A stretch of 64,000 nt of DNA, taken from Rhytidiadelphus loreus. Lineage: Eukaryota > Streptophyta > Bryopsida > Hypnales > Hylocomiaceae. This document shows positions 1 to 12,605 of the stretch, in pieces. A program made the position numbers and the translations under genes. The stretch is from positions 11,098,001-11,162,000 of the forward strand of contig OX344764.1 in the NCBI GenBank assembly GCA_947034895.1. The letters run 5' to 3'. Every line of letters starts with the position of its first letter. The first letter of the stretch is position 1. Below the pieces are notes generated by a model. That model saw only the letters and a list, made by a program, of their open reading frames with translations, did not search any database and had not been told where the DNA came from.

Positions 1-1370
1 ATTGATAAGTAAAAGTACGTATGATATAGAAGGAAGCTCAACAATATTACTATCTTTTTGATCGAAATGAAATGTAGTAATCCGAATGGTCTGATTGTTA
101 TAGTAAGAAAAGTAAACCACGTGGACCGTAATTTACTTTTCATTCCAGAAACTGCAGTCACAAATGATTCCTGCAACTTTTGTTTTGGAAGTACATGCTT
201 CAATTGCTAGAAGAAGAACATGGTTCATAACTTTGTCAGAACATATCCAAATGGAAAGAACTGAAGGTTTCCATGTATAGAGAAAAATTGTACATCAGGT
301 AAACAAATAAAAATAAAAATAAAAAAGTTAATTTCAGTTGCTTTGTTGTTGCCCCTCGTCCATAGTTTTCAGCTAATTTGGACTAGCGAACGTAAGTTCT
401 GTTGTAAGGCACCACCTTCATTTTCAATTTCTCACACAGCTTATCATCTTCTCTATCTTTCAAGAAAATTTTAAAACAGGAGGGCAATATGTAAGCCCGT
501 ACATACTTGTTCGAAATGCCATCTTTCTCCCAAAGGCCCGAAGGGACTATGGTCTTCCAGAGGTGCAGCAAAAAGCACTTCGGTTGCTTTCATACTATAC
601 AACGCATACGTCCACAAAATGCAAACAAGGCACATGCCCCTTTTCACTACAAGCATGTCAAAATTATTGAAGTCGTTGAACTTGTCTAGAATGATGATAT
701 GGAAATGCTAGAATACCAGTACATGACCTGTCACCGTTATTGAACTCATCGGTCAAACAAAAGGTATAGGAAGTCTAAAAATAGTTACAGAGTTCTATGT
801 ACGTTTCCATCATGTACGAAAACATTAGCTCAAACGGTGACATTGTATTGAGGATAACATACTGCGTTCATTGACAAAAGACATGAGAAACTACTGAAGA
901 AGCACATTTGCATTGGCAGAAATGGAAATGACCCGTTCCAAATGAAGATGCAAGTCCTAGAGCTTTTCCCATGTACAACCGACAATATGAAACTGTACTT
1001 CCAAAAAATCAAGTTACACGATATTTGTCGCAGACGTAGAAGAACAGTTCGACCTGTACAAGATGCAAGAGTTCACCTGAATAGAAGAAGGGAAAAATGT
1101 GCATAGCAACGTATGTATTTTAAATAAAAAAACATTGACAAAATTAATATGTTGTGCACCTGAACGGTAAAAGAACAACAATATAGCTTCTAACGTGACC
1201 GCCGTCATGTTATATGCTGGACGTCCATGCTGATGTCATTTTGAACGCGTAGGTTGACAAGCGTGGTAACACTTACTCTGTTACGGAAGACATTTCCTAT
1301 GACGAAACTATACACATACTTCAGACAACACGGAAGAAGACCATTATTTTCGGGACGATACTTAGCCTTC
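1..1370. other. CACTA 3' flank of the transposase, no gene seen
   Basis: No convincing coding region is visible here. The stretch lies downstream of the minus-strand CACTA transposase and is AT-rich with scattered short ACGTC-like motifs. A CACTA terminal inverted repeat was looked for and not found, so the left end of the element probably lies outside the window. Confidence 0.5.
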
Positions 1371-4300
1371 CTAGTCCCTACCTTCTACCTCGTGAGGACT
1401 TTCCAACTGAGTAGGTGCGAGAATGTATGCACCGCCCATGATTGTAAGATCTCGTATGGGCTCCTCGTCTAGCAATTCTGGTTGCAAACCAGCAAACAGG
1501 TCGTCCTCTCCAACATCAATGATTCCAGGAATGCCTTGCTCAACTTCTAATTGTCCGCGCCTTCCTCGAACGTCTGTTCGACAAATGATTTTCCAACCCT
1601 GCTTATGTGGATCGTCAGAGAAAAACACCTGTTGGCAATGTAAGGGAAATGCGAATGAATCAGCATGGATCCTTCCGTCCATGCGGTTGAAGTTTGCCAT
1701 TGTGAAGCCATACCGGTCTCTTTGAATGCTTGGGAAGCGAGCATCGCGGGTACCTTTCACCCAATCACAGACTAGAACGACAGTGCAGTGATTCCTGTAA
1801 TCCAACTCCAGAATCTCTTCAATGTAGCCAACATAGTCATCAGTCCTATCAATGGGCCGGCCATCACGCAGACCCCAACGAAGTTGCCTACGAAAGGATG
1901 CTACCACGCAAGAATCACGTGTCACAAGGCCAGACTCAGCACTGCGGATACGAAAGTGCATGCCAAACGCATACATTTGCCGGTGAGATGTTGCGTAACG
2001 CTCAGGAGGTTGGACATACTGTAGTACATCATCAGCGACGTGCTGACGTGCATGGATTAAAGCGTTCACAGTCGTTGTGAACCAACTTGCAAAAGGTGGC
2101 AAATCGACAAGGTTGGGCGGGTACCGCACGGACATTGCAGGATGACGATGACGAAATTCTCTTCGAAAAGTCTCCCTCTCTTTCCATCGTTGTCCTATGG
2201 CCACCATGTATTCCCTGCATGGAATTACATGTACGATTAGTTACAAATGGCATTGTCGTCACCACAACTGCCATACAGAATTACATATAAAAGGCGTCTT
2301 CCTAAAAACATTGCGTTGGACGACTACATGTCTTTATGGATGTTCATGAAAACATTGATCGCCTGTTCTGAAAAAGAGTTTCAACACATGTCAAGCAATA
2401 ATACACGTACGAACAGACGACATAGTAAACATGAATTCCTAGAAAAATGTCTCCTTGCACTCAGGACGTCAACATTGAGAAGGTTGTTATACTCACTCTC
2501 GAAAACACTCCAAGCCTGCAGCATTGTCCAATACAAAAGAATGTGCGTAGTTCCGAAAGTCATTAGACATTTTTCGCTTCTTCTGACAATTGGAACGAAG
2601 AATTTCATCTGTCATTGTTGCGTCCTCATCAGGATCCCACACACGATGTGTTGTCCCTTTGTACTGGCGCATATACTCTGTACAGAAACCAAGTGTATCT
2701 TCCAGTTGATAGCCTTCTGCAATGCTGCCTTCCGGATGTGCAAATGTGCGAACGTAATCCTTCAATGTCTTCATATATCGCTCTATAGGATACATCCACC
2801 TGCAATGTACAGGACCGCAGCGAAACAACTGTTGTACTAGATGCACTAGTAAATGTGTCATTATATTTAAAAATGTGGTCGGAAACTCCTTCTCGAGCAC
2901 ACATGTGGCCATGATGACATCTCGCAACATATCTTCTTTGTCAACTTCTCGTACCTCTTTAGCACACAATCTTTGGAAGACTCTACTAATTTTTATAATT
3001 GCCACACGCACTCTATCATCCAATACATTGCGGACAGCCACTGGCAGAATCTGTTTAAGACATCCCATCATAAAGCGAGCATCAGCTTGCAACAGGCACA
3101 CACTGTGGACCAGCACCGATTGGGTTTGCTCTCACTGGCACATGAGTATATAGTACTGCCGTTTCTTGAATGAGAAAATGAACCATGTTAGAAATTTCCG
3201 GTGCGACGTCTTCGTAGACATCATTCTCTGTCAATACAGAGTTACAAACAGCCTTCCTATTCCATTCGACATCCCTTCAGATATGCGTACATGACGTTGT
3301 CCGCCTCATAGAGCTTCACTCATGAATTATACAACTACTGGAAATGAAAGACAAGATACACACCAACTCCAACGATGGCATTCAACATACCTGTTGCATG
3401 AGCACATGATAATCATGCGTCTTCATGTACTGTAACTTTCCATCAACCAATCGCTTGTGGATGCTGCCTACATAGTTCGATGGGGTTCGGATATTAGACA
3501 CGATTCCTATGAACTCCCTCCTTTCAGCTAGGTTCAAGACATATGGGGCATGGGGCATGTAGTGTTCATCTTGAACCCGTCTTGGAGGTTGCAACCAAAT
3601 CTCCTCGCGTATGCCTAAGTCCTCAGCGTCCACTCGACTACCTGCACTGTCATTTATGCCAAGTAGAGTCTTCACTATATTCTCACAGAGGTTTTTTTCG
3701 CAATGCATTGCATCAAATATGTGACGATCTAACAAGTGCTGCAACCACAACCACAACCACAACAACACACTTTCATATTAGGTCTTGGGCTTCCAATATG
3801 AAGACGCTAGCTATTTCACTGTCCATGCATGCATTTCAGTTGGCACTAAACCTTCACAGTACATTTAAGAACTAAGAATGAGAAGGCATCAATTATGATT
3901 TAGCGTGAATTCACTGATATGCAGAAACTGCTGGCGGTACAACGTCATGTCTTGTCAACAACAACGCAGTCCTGACTATCATGACATCTGTACTAACATG
4001 CTTTGTTACTTTAGACATCTCCACTGATAAGCGCAACATCGTCTGTACCAACTGTGACAACCACATGTACAAGGACGTAGTACAGGAATGCCAAGCACCC
4101 TGAAGAACAAGAATTTCACCTGCCAATACTCTAACTCATAAAAAGCACTGAGGCGTTTCACACCCGTCACATGCACTGGATCATCAGGTCCATTTTCCTT
4201 TCCCCCAAGGTCAAGAAACGATTGACGCCAAGCTGCATAGCGAATGACATCTTGGCCCGATAATACTTGTGGCTGTGGACGGTGTTCAAGTTTGCCATTG

Positions 4301-5877
4301 AATCTTCGGTTCCTACGGTAGGGGTGATGCCGAGGTAAATATTAGCGGATGCCGCCGTATACTATTTTTGAACCCTTCACTCTTCTATTAGTGAGTACAT
4401 CCCCTGTCTTTGCCATTCGTGCATCCGTGTCTGGTCCACAAGAAGGACAACCTTTATAACCTTTACAGCACAATCCGGAAATCAGACCGAATGCTGGGAA
4501 ATCCGAAATGGTCCACATCAGTAACGCTCGTAAACGAAAAGTACGTCTGCCTTCCACTTGCGAGAAATCTAATGCGGACACGCCTAACCACAATTCCTGC
4601 AATTCCTTCAGAAGTGGACGCAAAAAGATGTCTATGTTCTTAGCCGTCGGTGAGTGCTTCCCTGAAATCAATATGCACAATGAAATGAAAAACTTCTTGG
4701 TCACGAACCAGGGTTCAAAGTTGTATATCAAAATCAATACCGGCCATGTGGACCAATTTGTGTTATTCCGCTTGAATGGATTGACTCCATCCAAAGCTAG
4801 AGCTAGCCGCATGTTCCGAATTTCTGATCCAAACGTGCCGAAGGCGACGTCGTTGTTGATGTGCTTCCACGCTGGACTATCTACTACAGAATGCATCACC
4901 CCGTCTTCACTAACATGTTTTCTGTACCCTGTCAACATGCGCGCTATGTCGGACGACCTCCACATCCTTTTCAGACGAGGAATGAGGGGGAAGTGTCGAA
5001 TGACCTTAGCAGGAACTGTATTCGTGCCATCCACCCATCGTCCCCTGCTACACTGTGGACAGAAATTATGCTCAGCATACTCTTCTTCAAATAGAATACA
5101 TCCGTTGGGGCATGCATGGATGTTGTTGTAGTGCAAGCCCAATCGGCGAATGCTTTTTCTTGCGGCATAATACGTCTGCGGTAACTTGTTACCGTTTGGC
5201 AGCAAATCCGTTGACAGAAATCGGAACAACTCATCAGTGAACTTATTGCTCACACGAAACACTGTGCACATATTTATGAGAATGATCGTGGCTGACACTA
5301 TGCTTGTTTTCGAACCTGGGTACACAACGGTAGTTGCTTTATGGTACAAGTCCTGTAATCCATCAATGGTGTCGTCAAGAATTTCATCTTCTTCGACACA
5401 ATCATCAGCTACTTTTGCCTCGTCATGCAAGGCATCCCCCCTATCAAAAGCCTCCAGCACTTGACGTTGCACTTCGTGGTACTCATCCACAGAAGCTTCC
5501 CCTTGCACTTCCGGGTCTTCTTCAGATCCAACGGGCACATTCATGTTCTCATTGTCGTGGGCAGCATGCACGATGTCATCACCGAAAGCTATGTCTTCCA
5601 CCCATATTCCTCTTGCTGGATAGCTGTCTGGCGGGTCACCACCGATGAGTGACTTCTTCAGAAAGGGATCACGACCAACTGCCAAATGGTGTCTTCGTAT
5701 CACTTGTATAGTCTTCCGACGCCCACCTTTGCAGTCCCTACAAGGGCACCTAAAAGACATGACATTTTTCTTAGTGGCCACTTGCAACTCAGTTTGTAAA
5801 ATTAAGTCCTCGACTGGGATGTGCCGTAGTGTACGTCCATCACTACATATCCGAATGGTTGCACCCGCCCCCCGCAT
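1371..5877 (-). pseudogene. CACTA transposase, Tnp2 with DUF4218 and DUF4216 regions, broken
   Basis: This is the catalytic transposase of a CACTA element. In minus-strand order, about 5,877-4,342 encodes the N-terminal part and the Tnp2 core (HSPTAKNIDIFLRPLLKELQ, then FPAFGLISGLCCKGYKGCPSC). About 4,341-4,120 continues it (LPRHHPYRRNRRFNGK). About 3,768-3,385 gives the block with FDAMHCEKNLCENIVKTLLG and MKTHDYHVLMQQ. About 3,105-2,493 encodes DUF4218 (CRWMYPIERYMKTLKDYVR, HPEGSIAEGY). About 2,207-1,371 encodes DUF4216 (QVFFSDDPHKQGWKIICRTD). Introns separate the blocks. An in-frame TAA at 4,342-4,344 (read on the minus strand) interrupts the Tnp2 domain, so this copy is probably inactive. 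The first ATG is at 5,877; the open frame upstream lacks one. It is divergent from the TnpA-like gene that begins 740 bp away. Confidence 0.88.
3741..3767. repeat. (AACCAC)n microsatellite
   Basis: A short run of CAACCACAACCACAACCACAACAACAC lies at the edge of a transposase exon on the opposite strand. It slightly expands a Trp-Leu rich stretch in the translated minus strand. It is a minor simple repeat. Confidence 0.7.
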
Positions 5878-6613
5878 ACTACGGTTTATATGCTCAACCA
5901 CAGTGCTCGTCGTCTATGTTGAAGGTGGATATGAATGTACCACAAACTTGCAGCGAAATGCTGTGCACTCTCTGCATACAGAAGAGTTAGCATGTTAGAG
6001 GACGTAGTCACCAGAAAGTAATGTGAGCCATATATCCTGTGGATGCCATATCCAACATCAGAAGGGATCATTATTGTCAAAGAATACATAGCCCTGCAAA
6101 CTTACGTGACGATGGCAATCTTCAGGACGTCCAACATGTCGTCCACCTTACTTTGTGACGCTGGGACAAATGCATGGCATTTTTTTCCATTTCCACAAAC
6201 ATGAAGAGGAACAAGCTTTGTCCAGTACTTCGTGAACTATTCATTTCTCAACAGAACATTAAAGACATACTATAGACATGTTACATGTCCTTTTTCGACA
6301 TACATGACAACAGACGTTTTCATGATGGGCTGCAGAGGACGTCCACAATAACGTGTTCTACGACAGCAAGATGTCTACTGTGACATGTACACGTCCAAGC
6401 GGACGTCTCGTTGGACATGCCAGTAGACACCCCATCGAATAACCAGCATCCCAAGACTTTCTAGTATAACAAGTCCCACGTGTCTGTCCACTGTCGCACA
6501 CGGCAGACGCAGTACAAGAAGGCGGGACACTTTTTGTTCGTCTGGCCGAACCTTAACGTTAGAACTTAGAATAGCAAGTGAAATTTAGGATTGTAGTGCA
6601 AGTGCTCACCGCT
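5878..6613. promoter_or_regulatory. Divergent promoter region with GACGTC motifs between the two CACTA genes
   Basis: This stretch separates the divergently transcribed transposase and TnpA-like gene of CACTA element 1. It holds repeated ACGTCC/GACGTC motifs, for example near 6,127, 6,350 and 6,400-6,412, and GACATGT-like motifs. The same motifs are dense near the right terminus of the element, as expected of binding sites for a TnpA-type protein. That binding is inferred from the known architecture of En/Spm elements and is not shown by the sequence. Confidence 0.5.
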
Positions 6614-9600
6614 ATGGCAATGATCGCTGCTGTTGTTGACCACTGTAGGGTTCTTGAATTTCCGAAATGTGCACACGAAGCGCACCTCGTAGAGGTAGAT
6701 GACTGTGAGGCAGCTGTCGTTCTCTCCAATCTTGTATCAGCTTCCACGGTTCAGGAGTGCAAGAGGAAGTCGATGACTGCCAGATTGGACTGTGACGGCC
6801 ATGCAGTTCTTCGACGAAGCGCACGTTTGCACAAGGAGACCATAGTGCCCATGGCCGCAGAAGGTCCGCAACCAATCCCACTTGCTTTCAGTGCACAAGC
6901 TATTGAGGTAAATTGAACAGAACCCTACTTCTCATTTTTTGTTGTGCTTGTGAGCATCATGACATGCCCATTCTCCAGTGAATTTGGTGCTCAGCGTGTC
7001 CGGTACATGGGAATTCGTGCAGTCGTCATTCACGAAAGTTGGCATTGGCGGCAGAGCCCTGGGCGGCAGTAGGACCCGGCCACGTTGGTAGGGCCTTTCA
7101 CGGTTATAGGTCGGCTTTACATTTTCATAAATTGCATTTTCGTGTGCCGCCATTTCCATTTCTGTGTTTTGTGGGACGTGGGGCTTCCTTTGTGGCTGTC
7201 GTTTGCTGCAGTCTTCCCTGCCGGGGTTGTACGAAAGTGGTGACCTTAGTGCGACGGTGAGCTTACTGCAATGCAATTTGGGGAAGTCATGTGCACATGC
7301 TCCTCATATTTTTTTGTACCGCTTGCATTTGCATTGCAGAACTTTGATGTCGTAAACGTCAGGTACTTCAAAATGTTGTTGTCACCTGCAATTCAGGGTT
7401 TGTGAGTAAGTAAATTATGTTTTGTGAATGCCGGTTCTGTCATTAAGTCCCAAGTCGGTCGTCCTTCAAATTCTGCCAGGGTTTGGGCGCAGCAAGCACA
7501 TTGTATGCAGCAGTAGCAGTGGTGCTAGATCAAGCCGCCGGCCTGACGAGGAAAGTTGTACATGGGCCGGACACGATCACACAACAAATGCTGTGAAGAA
7601 GGTCGTTGTACAAAGAACATGGCGTAGGAGACTTTTGGCAAAAGAAAGGGCCACATAATGAGGGTTGCGGAAACACAAGAGAGTGCTAATACTGGTTGCT
7701 GCGCTGTCATGTGTGTTAGGACCGCAAGTTCTTTTTGAAGTGGGCAATGCCTGCAGTGAACATGCCTCGGCCTCGTGAGCATTCCGGGAAGCGGAAGTCT
7801 GCCACACATCGGGGGAGTCCTGCATTTGACGAAGGACGTCCTGTCGCCGTCGACAGTCGCATGCGTGCAGAGGGGAGCGGAGGTCGAAGGCACGTGAAGA
7901 CCCACGACGTGGTGCAGTAGACCAATCGAAAGCCCTCGTTGTTCCAGCGTCTCCTTCTAGGAAAGGCAAAAGATTGATTCCAGTGCCGTTAGAGTCTGAG
8001 GATGAACAAGCAGTACAAGGCGACCACAGCGTAGGCATGCCCGATATCTCTCAGTCTTGGAGGTAAGTTGTCATCAATTGTGGCTATTTTCATGCATAGT
8101 TAGTGATTGCTTAGGAGGACAGGCATGACGCGAAGACGTTCATCCTGACGTCAAGAGAAACATGCGCGTGTCATAGTAGACGTCACCATGGACGCGTGAA
8201 TTGAATCAGTCGTTTGCAGTGACATCTCAGATGACATCTATATAGATATGCATGCGTTCCGTCTGACGTTTAGGAAGGCATTTTTGGTTGCGGTGGTCCT
8301 CAACTTTCTCATATTGTGCCTTCTTATGTTTAGGAGCCCATAAGATGTGTTTGTCAATGTTGTTGCAGAACTTTGTATTCATAGAACATATGCATAGTCA
8401 TGACAAGTATTTGTTGAAGTGAAAGCCTTTCTTCATTGCCTTTCTTCTGGACATGTGTTCTGGTATATCTAAGCACAGGGATGAATGGACAACAAAGTTG
8501 CAACCTTGCAACGATATGCACAAATGAGTCATGCCATTCAAATTAGTCCTCGCCGCCTGTATGTTGTCCAAGATGTGTAAGCCTCAATTTCTAGAAATTG
8601 TAGAGGATGTATTAGCCATATTGTTTCTCATAGTTACTATTGTTGTGCAGCCGAGGCTATGATACAGCATCTGAAGAGGACTCAGATGCTGGCACAGATG
8701 ATGCCATTGACGCATTGCAGCCATTGAAGAAGCGGAAGGGCACGGCGTCATCGGCAATGAAGAAGCCAATTGAACTAGATGGTCAGGGACAACCTTTTGG
8801 TTCTATGAAGGCATGCCTAGCGGATGATGTAAAGAAGTACGCAAAGGAATTAGATCCCACTACAGGATGGGAAGGACAACCACGGCGTAGATGAAGGCGC
8901 TTGTTCAAGCGGCTTTATACAGGTATGTCATGGACACCTTCTCACTGTGCATCGTGCGGTTGATAGCTTCTTCTGATTTTCATTCCTGTATTAGACATTA
9001 TGGAAGACGTCACCCGTGACATCTCTTTTGACATTTGTATGTTCATGAGGACGTCAACTGGGATACATGTGCACGGCAGCCACTTCTCCCATCGCCGAAG
9101 GATTCATCGGCCATCCACTGTACTGTTTGATCTTCTTAGTCTATAGTGATGTCGTTAATGTACATTGCCAATGTCTGCAGACGATAAATGATTCATGCAA
9201 TTTGTTGTCCATGCAGACTGGCAGATGGGTGGTGACTCCAATACAGTTAGTGAGAAGTGGATGCGGCCTATAATAACGAAGGTGCTCATTAACAACAGGT
9301 GGAAAATCAATCAAATGATAGATGCCGACTTGCCTAGGCCAGCGGATGTGGAGCCCGATCATTGGAAGACACTAGTTGCTATGCGGAGCATGGAGGCCGC
9401 ACAGAAGAAGTCAGAGCAAATGCAGTCAATATCACAGGGAAAGGGCTCACTAACAGCGCAAATGAGGGCCATTGAGAGAGAGGTCATTTCACGGCTGGTT
9501 AGTGTCCTACAGTCCATGTGTTTGACTTTGCTTAGTTCTACATCCTTCTCACAGACGGACGTGCACTCCGATGTCAACATTGATGTCCACATTGACATGT

Positions 9601-11231
9601 GATGTTCTTCCCTTCCACGGCAGTACTACAATGAAGCAGTTTGTCAATTTTTTATAGGGTGGTCGCACAGTTACGATGCACTGACAAGACTGTTTGCCGG
9701 AATGTGGTGGATGTTATGTGCAGACCATGCTGAAGAATCGTCCACCACACGATAAGGAAGTAGACGCAGAAGTGGCAAAGGAATACCAACGCCTGCAGGA
9801 AGAGAAGCGTCAAAAGCGTCCGAACGTCGGTCGAGACATAGAAGACATGCAGAGTCGTGTCACTGACTTGGAAGACAGCGTCACACGACTAGGAGAGAAC
9901 ATGACAGCATCGCACAAGCGTTTGGAGGAAATGCTCCAACAATTGCTGTGTAGTCCACGGCCAAAGGAAGTCGCGGCATTAGAGGACAAAACAGAGCCGT
10001 CATCATCCGCAATGGTGTTGGACACATTGGTACTCACATGCACCCCAAATTGAACATGCAGAATTGCGTAACATACTGTCTTCGTAACAATGCTAATTCA
10101 GTAGTCCACTCTGTAGGTGCCAGCACCATCCTCGGCAGCCGTTCATGGACACGGGAAAACAAGTCCTTTAGGGGACGCCTCCATCGACGACGAAGTCATG
10201 GAAGACGTTCTAGGAAATGGCGTGGACGTAGGAAACAAGGATGAAGGAAACAAGGTACTAGAGCTTGTCAACAACGTCGATGTCGTTGACACTCATGCAG
10301 AGGAGGTGGATGTGTATGCGATGGTCAGCAATGACGATGTGCAGCAGGTGTTGCAGACTTCCATAACTGCTATCGATGACATTGCAGACCATGAGGTGTA
10401 GCACATTTCCGCTCTTCAGTATATGAAAGAAGTCGTGCTTCTGTTGAAGAACTGCAACTAAGCTTCCAGGGTTGTGCTTTAAGTGACTGTCCATTGAGGG
10501 CAGGGATGTAGCAATGTCAAGTCGCTGTGTTTTAGGTGGCGCGGTCTATTTTGGCCGACATCCCGTTGCATGTCCAAACAAACATATTGTCTACCAATGT
10601 CCATGAATAGAAGCACTTCTTTTAATATGTCATTGCAATAAATATGTTTTGCTCGTCTTAGCACACGCTACTTTTTTCTTCTTTTATGGTGGGGTTCCAT
10701 GACAATATATATTGCAAGTGTCCAGGAAATATAATAAGAAGCTCTTGTTCAATAATGTCTGCAACGACTCAGTCATTCATGTAGACATACTAATACTTGC
10801 ACATTCTCATGTAATTGGAGGAATGGGGCTTGCAGAATGACGTCAACGTCCAAGGGGAGTCCGCAATTCGCACGCGACAAGCAGCAAAGAATACTGTAGC
10901 ACCGAAGGCACCGAAGGCACCGAAGGTACTTCCGAAGCCTGGAACAACCAAAGCAGTTGTTCCAAAGGCAACTGCCTTGCCTAAACCTCCTGCAACCTCT
11001 ACCAAGGTGGGTATGCATTCACTTTTTCAGTAGTTGACAATCTGACATGTGGTAAAGAAGTTTTCATAATTAATGTCTGAGTGATGTTTCATTTTACGAA
11101 TTACAAAGCCATGCATTGAATTTTCACAAAGATTCCACTGGTTTCTCATGCACTGCTTCTGTTCACATGGAATGCCAACATTGCAGGTGCCTGCTTCAAA
11201 GAAAGCTGAGCCATGTCGACAGAAGAAGTGA
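6614..11231 (+). pseudogene. TnpA-like CACTA protein (Transposase_24-type), copy 1, broken
   Basis: This is the second protein of the CACTA element, expected to bind subterminal repeats. Approximate exons: 6,614-6,909; 7,757-8,062; 8,651-8,922; 9,217-9,497; 9,724-10,029; 10,117-10,395; 10,836-11,006; 11,187-11,231. The fourth has the Transposase_24-like block (WKINQMIDADLPRP, then DHWKTL and KKSEQMQSISQGKG). The fifth is a coiled coil (DMQSRVTDLEDSVTRLGEN). The sixth is acidic, and the last two are basic and Ala/Pro/Lys-rich, ending in CRQKK. Every block has a counterpart in copy 2 (14.1-26.1 kb), which supports the exon order. Copy 1 has a frameshift near 7,905-7,925 and a TGA at 8,892-8,894 inside the third exon, so it is probably dead. 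Exact splice sites are by eye. Confidence 0.7.
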
Positions 11232-12605
11232 GCATGTATGTACATTCATGACGTAGATGTCAGCGCAGGCGGACATTGTTAGCGATGACGTCTACGAAAG
11301 CATTGTATAGTTGTCTGCGTCTCTGAGTAGGCAGTTCTATCATGTTTTTGTTTTGGACTTCTGCAACATCAAATTTTTTGCCTGCTACTCCAGTATGCAT
11401 ATACATAGTTCACATGACACTACCACTTTCTGGCTTGTACAATGAGTTCATTGCATAGCCACTGCTGTACAGGACAAAACGATGGCTTTGGTAAACATTT
11501 TTGTTTTTTCTGTACTCTTGTGGGTGAACACGTCAATCACGCAATGATATTGTTCGGTAATATTTGTAGGCACGGCATTTGCAGCAACGTTGCCATACAT
11601 ATAGTGACCTATACGGCCCATACTCCTTCATGTTTGCTATCACATTTCATGGGACGACTCTTAAAGAATTGCTTGTCCACCAAGGCATCTACAGTGATGT
11701 CTCAGAAAACTCAGTCACATGTTCCATTGGGGAAATTATGACATTCAAAATGCTCTAGCAAACAAGACGTGTGTAAACTTATACATTGTTGGAAGCAACT
11801 ATGCAAGGTCTTCGAAACATACTTTATGTCCACGTGAGTGCTGAAATTTGATAGTGACGTCCACTCCGCTGTCCCTGACAATGTCGTCGAAGATGGCGTC
11901 AACACTTTCACTTCCATGCATGTTTCATTCCTTGTCTACAAAAACGATCATCTCATAAGGAACAATCAGTATACATGTCTCGCGTGACGTCCACTGCCAC
12001 GATGTACAAAATTCCTACACTCGGACAACGTCATTTTTCATGTTCACCAGGACAACATTTTAGACACACCTATGTTCTTCAACATGTGTCCTACAATGTC
12101 CCATGCTCTACTACTATATATTTGAAGATCAATTATTCGTCCGCTTTGACGTCCAATAAAACATCCTTCTGTCATATACGATGTCCTAAAAATCATGCAT
12201 TCCTACAGCCAAAACAAGAATGCACTGTACACGTATACATCTAAGAAAGCCAACTCACATTTAATGAGGTCCACGTCACTATTTCCCGCCTCCACGTCAA
12301 TGTCCACGTAAGTCACAGGCTGTAAGAAAAAAATCATTACGTGGCACTTGTCATCTATATGGCGCTGATGTGGACAACAATTGTCGTCCATGTGTCGCAC
12401 ATTTACAGCATTGGAAAACCTTGTCTTCAGCAACGTTTTCAGAAAACAAGCTCAAATCCGTCATGTTTCTTTTTATTTTTGCATGTTTTTTGGTGATCCA
12501 TTATAACAGATTTTAGGAGACGTCTACGCTAATCACTGACACGTTTTTTTAGACGTCAACTACTGTTTTTCAAAATGTCAAATAAAACTACTGTTTCTTA
12601 TAGTG
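11232..12605. repeat. CACTA 1 right subterminal region, dense ACGTC motifs
   Basis: No gene is visible. From about 11,840 to 12,560 GACGTC, GACGTCCA and CCACGTCA motifs recur in both orientations (for example near 11,854, 11,986, 12,149, 12,270 and 12,529-12,556). The block ends at the CACTA terminus at 12,605. This is the expected layout of CACTA subterminal repeats. Confidence 0.65.

Larger units (their letters stand above)
1..12605. mobile_element. CACTA (En/Spm) transposon 1, left end outside the window
   Basis: The element carries a Tnp2-type transposase (minus strand) and a divergent TnpA/Transposase_24-like gene (plus strand). Its right terminus is TTTCTTATAGTG ending at 12,605; reversed, this is CACTATAAGAAACAGTAG, the usual plant CACTA terminal repeat form. 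Just inside the terminus, at about 12,476-12,520, the sequence matches the region inside the terminus of the second element (27,945-27,990), so the two ends are homologous. Between 11.85 and 12.56 kb there are many GACGTC and ACGTCC motifs, typical of subterminal repeats bound by TnpA-like proteins. The left terminus is not in the window, so length and left flank are unknown. Confidence 0.8.

Noticed and set aside
383..1208. Several 60-65 codon frames near the left edge
   Set aside because: Lengths are as expected by chance in AT-rich DNA; none shows a motif or continues the transposase.
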